From: Avena insularis
Lineage: Eukaryota; Streptophyta; Magnoliopsida; Poales; Poaceae
Assembly (NCBI GenBank): GCA_023614405.1
Contig: CM042688.1
Span: 65,582,253-65,646,252, forward strand
DNA length: 64,000 nt
Reading direction: 5' to 3'
Notes under the pieces: model-generated
What the model saw: the letters and a program-made list of their open reading frames with translations, nothing else
The model's database searches: none
Told to the model about the DNA's origin: nothing
Part shown: positions 24,341-36,297 of the stretch, piece by piece
Layout of the letters: each line of letters opens with the position of its first letter
How positions within the stretch are numbered: the first letter of the stretch is position 1
Position numbers and translations under genes: made by a program

Positions 24341-25502
24341 AACATCTTGATAAGAGGCTTGGGAACACTGAAGAACCACTTGCATGGTTATGGTCTGGAT
24401 AGGAACGAAGCGCCTCATAGCCGAAACTCCTGAGGAGTTATATATTAGTGTATTGATAAGACCATTCATAACTTTTTGAATGAAGGAACAACCCTTTTTC
24501 ACCTTAGATTTTTTCAAATGCATAGAGGTTTGTGGCCAATCGATATTGCTCGCCATAATTTAGCTATTGCATTTATTTTTCTCATAGTCACATGTATCGA
24601 ACTAACTTCAGAATTGGGCACGAGATCAATCATCTTATAGAAGCGCATACTCCTTCGGAAGGTTCCGATTAGGTCGTTGATACATATAATAAAAGCATAC
24701 CAAATACCATCACTGTGTGATCCGCAAAAATAAAAAATCCCCAATTTACGGTCGTGATGTGCAAGTCAATATCATCAAAGTAATTTCCTAATATCTATTA
24801 TGTGACTAGGCATGTGATCATGATGCCAAGAGGAAGCGATAAGGATGAACCTGGAGCCAAGACACCCAAGTAAGAAGCCTGAAAGAGAAAACGCAAGAAG
24901 CTGCTGGAGAAAGACTGGAGTCTCCGCCCCTGGACCCCGGAGTCTCTGGCCAGGACTCTAGGCAAGACACCGCCCCTCTGCCTGGAGCGTTCAGTACACC
25001 CCTCTGGGGACCAAGCCGGAGAGCAACGCCTACCACGGAGTCTCCGGCCTCTCCACTCTAGAGTCTCTGGCCTGCTGCATTGGAGTCTCCACCCCTATGT
25101 CTTTAGACCAGACTCCGGACCCCTGTCGAACGGTCTCTGCGTGCCACCCCGGAGACTTGGCCGGAGTCTGAATACCACCCCAGAGTCTCCGGCCCTCGGA
25201 CCTCGGAGTCTCCGGTGTAAGTGAAACGAGCCTGCGTGCTGTGAGTTGGGCCTGGCCCATGTAACCCCCCCAAACTCTCCTTTATGCCTAAATTATCCCT
25301 AGCTCGTGGCTGGCCTATAAATATTCCCCCACTCCCTTCTTGAAACCCTAGAGATGATGATAAATTGAGGCATGTGTCTAACCCTAGATGAGAACCCCCT
25401 CTCAATATTAGATCTATGAGTTGTATAAGGCCTTGGAGTTGATGCCCTTCTCCAAGTCGTCGAGATCCTCCTCAAGTGTTTGGTCTCTCCCTATCAAGGA
25501 TT
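24341..25502. other. Unclassified, partly LTR-like sequence
   Basis: 24341-24800 has no recognised content. From about 24830 the sequence looks like part of an LTR, with a GGAGTCTCC-rich block and then GGCCTATAAATATTCCCCC at about 25311 as a TATA-like promoter. It is the left flank of the outermost nested insertion; 54901 onward is the continuation. Confidence 0.35.
24895..25220. repeat. GGAGTCTCCGGCC-type short repeats
   Basis: At least eight variants of GGAGTCTCCGGCC or CGGAGTCTCTGGCC, at irregular spacing of about 25-45 bp. The motif GGAGtCTCC is itself nearly palindromic. It lies upstream of a TATA-like box in what looks like an LTR. Confidence 0.65.
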
Positions 25503-25507
25503 CTAGT

Positions 25508-25985
25508 TGACGAGGGTTTAACTCGTCAATGCCCATTGTTATGGACTTGGGTTTTGGAGAAGGAGGGAGCGCTGGAGACATCAGTCGGCTAGCAAACAAG
25601 CACACAAGGACGCAAGTTTTACCCAGGTTCATGCCTCGTAGAGGTCCCTACTCCTGCTTGTCTGCTCTTGGAATTAATGAAGGAATCGAAGATTACAGGA
25701 GCGCGCAAATGCAATCTGGCAAGAGTTGTGGAAACTAGGGTTGCGTGTGTCCTCCTCGCCGCCCCCTCCTAGCCTTTATATAGATAGGCTAGGTCTCGAT
25801 GCAGTCAGTCGATTCCATGATTAGGGTTTTCCCTTTAAACTTTCTATCTTAAGCTTCTTCTTGTCTCGCAAGCAATCGAGAGTCCGTGGGCCACTCGAAT
25901 TCTCCACTGGGCCTTGGCAACATCAGGCTTCACGATTCGGACCAGATATACCAAATTCGAAAATTGTGAGGGTATACCCATGTCA
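25508..25985 (-). repeat. Left LTR of the inverted-LTR element
   Basis: 478 bp, TG..CA, oriented on the minus strand. The PPT-like GTAGCTCCCGAGTG follows at 25986. It is similar to the LTRs at 27712, 48318 and 54412. It shares with 54412-54895 the block around GGCCCAGTGGAGAATT that the inner element lacks. Confidence 0.9.
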
Positions 25986-26389
25986 GTAGCTCCCGAGTGT
26001 CCAGTGGAATCGTAGATTCGACTGGGGACTTTTATGAAGTCTTTCGAGTGCATGACTAAGCATTTTTTGAGTGTTTTGTTTATGTCATAGGGATTGTTGA
26101 TATACGCGCCTGATTTAGCCGATGTATCGGTATCAGTTAACTGCATTAGGGCAAAACAACGCAATCTACTCAAACTCGAGTCCCCGGACTCGAATTCGGA
26201 AAAGTGCTGGTGTAATTTGACTCAGGCCGCGGAGGTCTTACAGGAGTCGAATTCCAGTGTATGAGTGTGAGCACTCAACGCGTCCGTCAAGGCATGTTCA
26301 TCGTACCTGTAGGTACGGATACATTTCTGGTAGTGCGCAGCAGATGCGGTGTCAAGCCTTATTCAGGTCTTATCTTCATGCTGTAAGCG

Positions 26390-27711
26390 TGATACATTGC
26401 AAATGTATCTATAATTTTTTATGTTCCATGCTTGGTTTTATCCACTTTCTTGTGTTTGGTTCCAACTTTGGAGTACTTTTCATATGATTTCTTGGACTAA
26501 CCTATTAACAAGAGCCACAATGCCATTTCTGCTTTCGCTGTTTTGGTTCCAGGAAAGTCGAAAATGAATATTCTCGAATTGACGGGACAAAAGCCAAAGT
26601 GCCTATTTTTCCGGATGTCATCAAGTGCCGAATCACGAGGCGGAGAGGGGCCAGGCCACCACACCACCTGGTCAAGACGGCCAGCTTGGCTCACGCCAGG
26701 TGGTGTGGCGCTCCCGCACCCCCTCGGCTCTCCTTCCGCCTATATATTACCCTCGGACGAAACCCTAAGCACCGATCAAAAATCCATGAAAGAGTCTCAG
26801 AGTCAGTCATCTCCATCCCTAGATCGGGAGGATCTGCTCTTCCCAAGACCTCTGCCAGAGGGAATTCACCGGAGGCCTTCTTCATCATCATGCAAGCCTC
26901 CGGTGTGATGCGTGAGTAGTTCATCCTTGGACTACGGATCCATGTAGTAGCTAGATGGCTGGTTCTCCTCCTTTGTGCTTTCATGTCTAGATCTTGTGAG
27001 CTCCGTTCATGATCAAGATCATCTATTTGTAATTTTGCATGTTGTGTTTACGGGAATCCGATGGATATTGAGATGCTATTTCAGATTGATTATTGATTCT
27101 ATCATGTCTTTGTTATTTGTGATCTTGCATGCTTTCCGTTGTTAGTAGCTATCTTGGCCAAGTAGATGCTAGCAACTCTAAGAGTTAGTATTTATGCTCG
27201 ATAGTGGGTTCATGCCTCTAGTAATCTGGGGAAGTGACAGAAATCTCTAAGGTACTAGATGTGCTGTTGCTACTAGAGAGAAAACAACAATCCTTTGTTC
27301 ATAGAACAATCATATTATTTACTTTACACGCATTTCTAAAGCAATAATCTGTTGCTTGCAACTTAATACTGGAGGGGGTTCGGATGATAACCTGAAGGTG
27401 GATTATTAGTCATAGATGCAGTTAGATGGCGGTCTATGTATAATGTTGTAATGCCCAATCAAGTCTCAAAGGAGTCAAGATGATTAGTATATGCATGTAT
27501 TGCTTTCTCGGTGTTTGTCAATTGGCTCACTGTAATTTGTTCACCCAGCATGTTATCTATCTAAGGAGAGCCACCTCTAGTGAACTATGGATCCCGGTCC
27601 TCTTTCTTTATATACAATCTATAAATTGTTTACTACTTTGTGTTTACTTTCTGTAAACTATTACTTCTTTCCATTCGATATGTTTAATCCTTTGTTTTCT
27701 GCAAAACACGG
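26390..27711 (+). repeat. 5' LTR, first part, of the Wham-like element
   Basis: Starts TGATACATTGC and is colinear with 52608-53937 of the 3' LTR. It is broken at CACGG (27707-27711) by the Tat element. A TATATATTACC promoter-like motif lies near 26742. Confidence 0.9.
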
Positions 27712-28198
27712 TGACGAGGGTTTAACTCATCAATGCCCATTGTTATGGACTTGGGTTTTGGAGAAGGAGGGAGCACTAGATACATCTATCGGCTAGCAAA
27801 CAAGCACACAGGGGACAAATATTTACCCAGATTCAGGCCTCGTAGAGGTCCCTACTCCTGCTTGTCTGCTCGTGGAATTATCGAAGGAACGAAGATTACA
27901 ATGTTGCGCAGATGCAATCTGGCGAGGGTTGTGGAAACTAGGGTTGCATGTGTTCTCCTCGCCACCCCTCCTAGCCCTTATATAGATAGGCTAGGTCTCG
28001 GGTAGCAGGTCGAGTCGGTTACAAGTTAGGGTTTTCCCCTTCAAACTTTCTATCTTTAGCTTCTTCTTGTTCTTCAAGCAATCGAAAGTCCGTAGGTTAC
28101 TTGAGTCCTTCATTTGGGCCTTGGCGACACACCGTGGCCTTTACGATGAAATAGCCGTATATACCAAGCTCGAGTACCTGTAGGGTATACCCATGTCA
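27712..28198 (-). repeat. 3' LTR of the Tat element
   Basis: 487 bp, TGACGAGGG..CCCATGTCA on the + strand. The polypurine tract in element sense, CACTCGGGGGCTAC, abuts it at 28199-28212. A TATATAGATAG promoter-like motif is at about 27979. Confidence 0.92.
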
Positions 28199-28738
28199 GT
28201 AGCCCCCGAGTGTCCAGTGGAATCACAGATTCGACTAGGGACTTTTGAAGTCTTTCGAGTGCATGAATGAGTATATTTTGACAGCTTTATTTGTGTCATA
28301 GGGATTGTTGATGTACGTGCCTGATATAACTGAAGTATCAGTATCAGTTAACCACCTTAGGGTGAAACAACACAATCTACTCGAACTCGAGTCCCCGGAC
28401 TCAAATCCGGAAAAGTGCTGGCGTAATTTGACTCAAGCCGCGGAGGTCTTATAGGAGTCGAATTCCAGTTATATGGGTGTGAGCACTCGACGCGTCCGTC
28501 AAGGCATGTTCATCGTACCTGTAGGCATGGATACATTTCTAGTAGTGCGCAGCTAATGCGTTGCCAGGCCTTATTCAGGTCTTACCTTCACGTTGTAAGC
28601 GCGACATCCGAATTTTATCATCGCAGAGACGATTCGGGTGACCCAGGAGACGCGGTCTCTTTGTAGGGAAAAATTATGAGGCGGTGTCGCCATGAGCTTC
28701 GAGTGTGGATGTTATCGACACACAATTTTTTGTATAAA

Positions 28739-29056
28739 TAATCATAGGGTGCGCGACCAGTGCTCCCTATGGGAGTATCCCCCGAGTGCCTGGTTGAGTT
28801 GAAGACTCAGGCAGGGACTAAAGAACTTTTGCGACTGCTGTCGTCTTTGCTTGCTTGTTCCAGTCGAATTTGTTTCCGACGCTTCCTATGGGAGTAACCC
28901 ATGTCCAAAGTCGAAACGTATTTCGAGTGACTTGGTTTTCCTTTGATTATCCATGTTTCTGAAAAAAAGGAGAAAAATCATAGGGTGCGCGACCAGCGCT
29001 CCCTATGGGAGTAGCCCCCGAGTGCTTGGTGGAGTCGAAGACTCGAGCAAGGACTA
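28739..29056. repeat. Duplicated PPT-like blocks in the Tat 3' region
   Basis: 28739-28825 and 28976-29056 are near copies starting ATCATAGGGTGCGCGACCAG. Each includes CTCCCTATGGGAGTA followed by a CCCCCGAGTG stretch, which matches the true polypurine tract region at 28199. The sequence between them is unrelated. Confidence 0.75.
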
Positions 29057-29523
29057 AAATAGTCGAAGTCTTCTGCTGCGTAGATTTTGATGACGTCAGT
29101 GCTGAAGATTTCATGACCTCAGTTGCCTGCGTGAGCGAGTTTGACGGGACGTGACGAGCAGTGGGTCCCACTCTCTGCTTTGATTTGACTGGGCATGCGT
29201 AATCTTTTATTTTAACTGCGTCTCCTCGATTTCCGCGCGTAATGGGATTAGTGGAGGGACGGTTCGCGCTTCCACTTCCCCACGTGTCCAGCACGATGTT
29301 TGCCATGCATCTAGTAGGGTTTTTCTGAACCGTTGGATTGCATCTTCTAGGGGTTAAGTAGCGGCGCTGTGACGGTAATTTTCTCATCTGCTCTCATTCA
29401 TCCTTTGCTTCCATCGCCATTGCTGTTGTTTCTCTGCTTTTCTCTACGCTTGTTTCTTCCACGACGTTGGACCAGCTCCGCTCGTTTCTGAGCTACTTCC
29501 TTCGCTCGCATCGCCGCCACGCA

Positions 29524-32500
29524 ATGGGGAAGAAGAAGGGAGGCACTGCGGCTGATTCCGTGGCCACCGCTGCTGCGGCGAAAAAGAAAGGCGGCTCCAC
29601 CGTTGCAGGCACCAGCACCACCGTCGGCGGGAAGAAGAAGGGCGCGGGCACCCGCGTTACGAATGGCGCATGGCGTCCCTCCATCATCAAGTCGTCGGAT
29701 CTCCATCTTCTTCGTCAAGACGGAGTGTTGTCCGGCATAGTCGCCGACGCGTGCATCCCCGGCGGTGAGGCAATTCCTTCTCCTCCCGCTAGTTTTCGAG
29801 TGATGTTTTTGGCATTCATCATTCGCGGTCTCTCCTTGCCCCTTCACCCCTTTTTTAGGGGCCTCCTTTGTTTCTACGGGCTTCAGCTCCATCAGGTGAC
29901 CCCGAACTCGATCCTCCACATCTCTTGCTTCATTACCCTCTGCGAGTGCTGGCTCGAAATCGAGCCACACTTCGGCCTCTTCAAGCGCCTCTTCAAATTG
30001 AAGCGCCAATCTGCATCTGACTCTTTAGTCTATGATGTAGGTGGTTGAGGGATTCACGTCGACCCATCCGCCACCTATTTCGACATCAAGCTCATAGCGT
30101 CCGTGCAAGGGTGGAGGGACAAGTGGTTCTACATCCGTGATGAGAAGGTTGGCGATGAGCACTTCGGACTCGCACCCTTCGATCCTGCAACGCCGTGCAA
30201 TAGGAGGCGCTCCTGGAAAAATGTAGTTATGCCTAGCGAATCCATGGAGACGGACGTGCTGTACGAGCGTGTCTGCGACCTCGAGAGTCGCCTCGGTACA
30301 GAGGAGGGAGGTTGCGCCCTCATTCGCACGTGGCTACGCCGTCGCGTCTAGCCTCTGCAGGCCAGAGTCCACCCCATGTTTCAGTGGACTGGCGCTGACG
30401 ATCCCACTCACGTGTCTGCCGATGGCATATCCGCGAGTGAAGTGGACAAAAGGGTTCGACTGGTCACCAAGTACACTGTCAAAGATGTGCTCCCGGTGAG
30501 CGATTGTTCCTCCGCTTGATGCGCTAACCTCCTCCCGAGGTATAGTTGTGCTCGCAGCTTTTAATTTGTCGATTGCTTTTCGCTGTTTGTTTGTTTTTGC
30601 TGAACTTGTTGTCTCAGATGCGTGATTGGGCGGTGTCGCCTTGTATGCCCCTCTTCCGAGGGGATTATTCTCATGGCCTTGGAGGAGGACGAGTCGGAGT
30701 CGACCGTCCCTTCTGATGTGGAGGAGGAAGCCCCCGAGTCCAGTAGTCCGGATACTCGCAAGCGTTCGTGCAGCAAGGATTCCGATGTGTCATCTCCTTC
30801 GACTCTGGAAGGTGCAGGTGTAGGTGCGGAGTCGCCGATCCCTGCCATTCCTGTGAGCGCCATTGCACCTTCCTCTTGCAAGAATATGCGATTGCCCAAG
30901 GAGTCCTCGTCAGAGTCGAAGGAGGCCACTTTTGACTTTGACAAATTTGATTGGTAAGTTTTCTAATTCGTTTTACTCTTCTCTGGATTTGCCCTTGTTT
31001 GGCTCGTCTCTGTGTTTGTCCTTTTTTGATGTGGATTTTGTCTTGCAGCCAAGAGGCGTCGTCATCTTCTAGCGACGTTCAATTCTTGAAAGAATCAGGA
31101 GTCGCGACCTCAAGGGCCAAAAAAGAGGTCGAGCGCTCTCCTTCCCCTCCATTGGCGGCCCACTCCGGGCACAACTCTTCTAGTTCTCCTCATGCAGGGG
31201 AGCATCGAATGGTTGCCCGGATGACGGTACAACAGACATCTTCGGAGTCATTGGAGGACCATGCAAGTGTAGTTTTTCTCCTTTTTAGTGTTGCAGTCGA
31301 TGTTATCTATTGCCTCTGCTGATTCCTTGTTGTGTGATAGCTCCTTGTGAAGGAAGCCGCGCACTTGGCGGAGCAAGTGCTTGTAATGGGCCGCTAGCAT
31401 GCGATGCTGGAGACGCGTCATCGTGCGGTTGAAAGTGAATGTCCTGCACTTCTTCTTCTTCCTCGTCTTCTTTTGATATGGTCGACTGATAGTCAATCCC
31501 TTTCCGTTTGTAGCTGAACATAACGCCCTCCTGCGCAATGCTGCCACCATGGAGAAAACCCTCGCCGCGGCTATGAAGGGTCGCGATGAGGCAATCGCGG
31601 CGCGTGACGAGGCGCAAAGGCGCGAAGAGGAGCTGCATGCCTCCTTCGCAGCCAGGGAGAAGTTGTTCGGGGACAGCTTTTCTCAATCACCAAGGCCCTC
31701 TCAGGTATTTTGCTTTGGATATCGTTGTCCTTCTCTGTTGGACTTTTTGCCGTTGGCACTGATGTTTTGTCCATGTGTGGATTTATGCGCAGATGTTGAC
31801 GACTTGAATTTTGACCCGCAGGCCCTTCGTCGCGATGATGCTCTGGCTGGTGCACTGTCGGCAGTCGAGGACCGTAGCGCCGCCATCCAGGATACGCTCT
31901 CCAAGGCCAAGGGCGCCCTCAGTCGCCTCCAGGAGGAGCTGATGCCCAAGGCGGAGTTAATCGAGAATATAGACGAGCTGGTGGAGTCACTCGCCGGGGG
32001 TGTGCCTTCCAGCTACAAGAACTCACTCCGTGTGGCTGGCGCATCCATGTCGCTTGCCATGGTGCAGGCCCACGGAGTCGAGGTTGATCCTGCCGCGGTG
32101 TCAAAGGCGATGCCTGTTAGCACGAACGACCAACAGGTAGTCTTTGCTCCTTTCGCGACTGCCTGTGGCAAGTATGGGCCTCAGTTGATAAATATTGTTG
32201 CAAAGTATTCTGAGGAGCTGCACCGTGCCAAGAAGGCGGCGAAAGCGACGGCATCAGGGGCTGGCGGAAAGTCAGTGGCATCTGACACTACCACGGACTC
32301 GATGAAGCCCCCGAAGCCGTCGAAGTTGAAGAAGCTAGTTGCTCCTTAGTTAGCTTTTGTAATAGTTAATTAGTTTATGTCCTTTTGTTTAAGAACATGC
32401 CTGCTGGCGAGTGTATCTGCTGATACTTTTGCTAGTCTTGAATGCATTTGAATCCTTTGTCTTTGTGTTGATTTGGTCGTCTTATTTTGCTTCTATCTTG

Positions 32501-33344
32501 ACTTGTGGTAGGGTACATCAAGTGATCCTTTGAGGGAAACTCAGGACTCGCCGACTCTTGATGATACCGTGGTACCGCCGTGCTCCAGGGTAGATGAGCT
32601 GTCGCTGCTTTCGCGACTGCGTGACCGCATGAAGCAGCAGGAGCGTGAGTTACCCGTGCTCCGTGGTAACGCGGATGTATGGAAGTCGAAGGCGGAGAAA
32701 GCCGCCGCCCGAGAGCAGTATCTGCTTGGCGAGGTGACGCAGCTGGGCAACCAATTCAAGTGTTAGTTTGCTTGCTCTCATCTTTTCCTTGTAGTCACTC
32801 GCAATGGTACGTTGTACTTATGCTGCTATTGCTGCTTCGTGTAGTTGTCAGCACGCGTCATCCGCAGGAGAAGGATAGAATTGCCATTCGCATGCATGAT
32901 CTTACCCAGGAGCAACTTCAGGAGAGTGGATACTTCTGGGTAGATCATGATCGTGCGACTGCGCTGGCGACCCTGCAGGATCATGCGTCGCGAGTGCTGC
33001 ACTTTCTGAAGAAGTCACAGTCATGCTTGAAGAACATTTATCGGGCGATGTTTCCGCTGGATGATACTCCATCAAGCTTGCTGGCCCTCCTTGCCAAGTT
33101 TCAAGACCTGACCGCGGTTCGCGAGTGCGTAAGGCAACAGTTGGTGGCTGGTGCCAAGGCTGCTCTATCAATGGTGCGACTGCATAGGCCTGACGTAGAT
33201 GTTGCGGCAATTGCATCTAGGCCTCCTCCACCACCAGCAGGTTCTGCCTGGAATATGGTGCCGCACTACCAGGCGGTGGATCGCCCAGCAGAAGAGATCG
33301 TCGACTTCTTTGAGGAACAAACCAACGTTCTCCTGCTGCAGTAG
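29524..33344 (+). pseudogene. Antisense ORF of the Tat element (Transposase_28-type)
   Basis: Runs opposite to gag-pol. It starts at ATG 29524 (MGKKKGGTAA..) with a K/G/A-rich basic leader. A conserved block follows, including FFRGLLCFYGLQLHQVTPNS and ECWLEIEPHFGLFKR, typical of the 'putative gypsy type transposon' family (PF04195). The first exon would run to about 30495 but is broken by in-frame TGA at 30046 and TAG at 30349. Further exon-like blocks with splice-site-like edges lie at 30618-30953, from about 31049, and at about 31515-32349 (coiled-coil, ending KLKKLVAP). A related coiled-coil C-terminal block spans 32530-33344. Its role in the element is unknown. Confidence 0.75.
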
Positions 33345-33934
33345 TAGCCTAGTTTGTATCCTGCACATAGGTGTACTTGTGTTGTAAAGTTCATATAAAT
33401 GTTGTGTATAAGTTATTGTATAAAGAGCTTTGTTAGCATGAAGTGTGTTGCACTATGCGAGTCCCTTTCGTTAGCCTGGTCATGCTTTTATCTCATTCCC
33501 TTGTCAACTTTGTCAAAAGCTGCGTCAAGTTGATGTTTGTGTCAAGGGTTTCGATTGATGTGCCAGCTACTCAGGATATCGCGTTTTGGTTCGTAGAACA
33601 GATGTATATAGGGTGGCGCAGCCCCCGAGTAGATAAAATTGGAAAAGTAAAGGAAAACACAGAGTTTTGGGGCACTTAGCTTTATTTATTCGAAGAATAG
33701 TGTCTGGTACAATGTGTGGCTAAGTAGCCTAGGCTGAGTAGCCTTATTTGCAATGTAAAAAGTAGAAAGCGACTAGGGGTAGAAGCGTCGCAGCTGTGCG
33801 ACGTTCCAGGGGTTGGAGTATGCGACTCCTGTCTCTAAGTCTTGAAGGCGATAGGCGCCACATGGGATTACTTCTGTAATCACGTACGGTCCTTCCCAGG
33901 GGGACTCGAGCTTGAGATGCCCCTGCTGTTTCAG
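33345..33934. other. Tat element spacer between antisense ORF and integrase end
   Basis: Probably holds the 3' UTR of the antisense transcript. The minus-strand stretch 33744-33938 has fragments resembling the integrase C-terminal region after a frameshift. Nothing else was seen. Confidence 0.4.
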
Positions 33935-34514
33935 TCATAGGACCAGGTCGCCTTCGACGAAGGATCTGGGGTGTAGCCTTCTACTGTGGTAGTTGCGCAG
34001 GTTCTGCCGGTAAATCATTGATCTTTCTGCGGTGATTTCTCGTGCCTTGTCAAGGAGATCGACGGAGTCTTCGAGTGCGAGGGATGACTCTTGTTCGCTG
34101 TAAGCGACCACACGCGACGCCTTGTATCGTACCTCGGCGGGCAACACTGCTTCGGCACCGTGCACCATAAAGAATGGCGTGTAGCCCGTGGCACTGTTTG
34201 GAGTTGTGCATAGGCTTAAGAGTACGGACTGCAGTTCGTCTGGCCAGCAACCCGTGGCTTGTTCGAGTGGCCGGAGGAGTCGCTTCTTGATGCCGCCACA
34301 GACGATCCCGTTTGCTTTTTCCACCTGACCGTTGGTCTGTGGATGCGCTACCGAGGCGTAGCTGATGTTGATCCCTAGGTTCTCGCAGAATTCTTGGAAC
34401 TCCTTGCATGTGAAGTTCGTCCCATTGTCGGTGATGATGCTGTGCGGTACGCCGAAGCGGTAGACGATGGATTCGAAGAACTTGACTGCGCTATGTCCTG
34501 ATTGGTTGGTCATT
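33935..34514 (-). pseudogene. Tat integrase, C-terminal half
   Basis: Encodes the second half of the rve integrase core. The second catalytic Asp lies in SIITDNGTNFTCKEFQEF and the Glu in NGQVEKANG. GYTPFFMVHGAEAVLPAEV and the start of the C-terminal domain follow. The reading frame enters from the copia LTR at 34520, which cut the gene between the first and second catalytic Asp. The N-terminal half is at 42675-43778. Confidence 0.9.
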
Positions 34515-34519
34515 GGCAT

Positions 34520-36297
34520 TGTAGGGGCTCCACGCATAAAAACAATAAATTTTACTCTACGCCCTTGAACCCCTGAAGCTGCCAGGACCTATCTATTAAT
34601 GTCTGAACAGAGGGCTTTTCGCGAACTTACCCTTGAAGACCGAAAGCGTTGTCAACGCTCGAGAGGCGTGGTTGATGTAGACGAGCCGAAGCCGACCTCA
34701 AGGTCGTGATGAAGTCCTTGCGCTCCTACGGCTCCAATGACTCGAGTGCCTCAAGTGCGACACCTCGCGGGGAGTTACACACGTTCGGTGCCTGACGATG
34801 ACCCCCGCTTCCCCGATCCAGCAGCAGTTGCGGAAGTAGAGCTCCCGGATCCAAATCCTACAGCGCGATGGTGCTCCACGGTGAAGATGTCTCTCGCTCC
34901 CGCAGTCCAGACTTAGGACCACGGTCACGAGAGATAGAGGGAGGTGGAGAGAGAAAATATCAATTAGAGGTCCTCCCAAAAGTGGGGAGACCTTTATTGA
35001 TTATTGGTTGTCTTTTCTAGGCCAAATACCCCACTTTATATAGGGAGAGGGGAGGTACTACCTCCCCTCAAGTCCCGGGGTGGGACTAAAGGAGAGGAGG
35101 GGGAAGGAGGTGGCCGCCGGCCACTAGTGGGCCTCACTGGGGGGGCTAGGCCCAGCCGGCCACCCCCTTGCCCCTTCTCCCCTTTCTCCTTTTCCCTAAT
35201 GGGCCCTCTCCCTCCGGAATTGGCCCATTAAGCCTTTTGACCTTTTAATTGATTTTCTCTTTATTAAATAATTATGAATAAATGATTAAACCAATATTTA
35301 ACATTCATTCACATATTATCTAATCTCCGTGACTATGGAACACCTTCCATCTCCACTCCGGACATCCTCCAGACTTACCGAAACCCTTCCGGTTTTCTCC
35401 CTTCTTTTCTTCGGTGATTCTACCGATCCTATAAACACTCTCTAAGCATCATCAAGCCCTTAAGCGTGATACCCCACGGTTCGGGAACACTCCAGACATG
35501 GTCAGGACACTCCCACACCAATGATCAACAGAGGGACCTGGATGGCCATGTGACCCCTGTGCATTCCACGAAGATCTTTTGTCGTTTGAACCGGGACAAT
35601 CGTGTCTTATTCCCTTTGTCATTCGATACTTACATTGCCCGAGACCTGATCATTTACATCACCATGTCGTATTCAATCTCGTTACCGAACAATGCTATTT
35701 GACTCGCTCCGACAAGTGATATCCCCGTGATCTAATCACACGCTGCGCAACTATTGGATATAACCTCTCCGAGTAGGCCCTTGAGTATCTTCCCGTCACA
35801 TGGACGGACAAATCCCGCTCTTGACATATATTGCCTCTACGGTTTCCTCCGAATACCTAAACACACCTTTATAACCACCATTTTACTAGATGGCATTTGA
35901 TGCTATCTAAGCACTCTCGAGAGACAATGATTGATATAGCCTCATGGTCTGAGGAATAGTCTATGAGGATCCATTTCTAATCATCGTAACTTGAACTTCG
36001 TGACATGATCGAATCACGATGTTTAGGTTGGGTATTGGTTCATCATCTCATTCTCAGAATGAGATGACCTCATTTCCAACTGGCATAAATGCCACATAAT
36101 CAGGAAACATGATCATCTGTTGACCAATGAACCAGTGACTAGAGTTTTACTAGGAACCCCTGGTTTGTTTGTATATCACACGCGTATTGATGTTTCCACT
36201 CAATATAGTTATAGCATGATATAAAACTTAATCATAAACTATATGAAATATGATAATAGTCCTTACTACTATTTGTCTCTAGGGCATATTTCCAATA
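34520..36297 (-). repeat. 3' LTR of the copia element
   Basis: 1778 bp. It ends in TA instead of CA on the + strand, so its outer TG in element sense is mutated. It carries a GC-rich CCGGCCACTAGTGGGCC block and a TATATAGGGAGAGG promoter-like stretch at about 35037. Confidence 0.92.

Noticed and set aside
31549..32349. Apparent host gene of 266 codons
   Set aside because: It lies inside the Tat element and continues the antisense ORF; it is element sequence, not a host gene.
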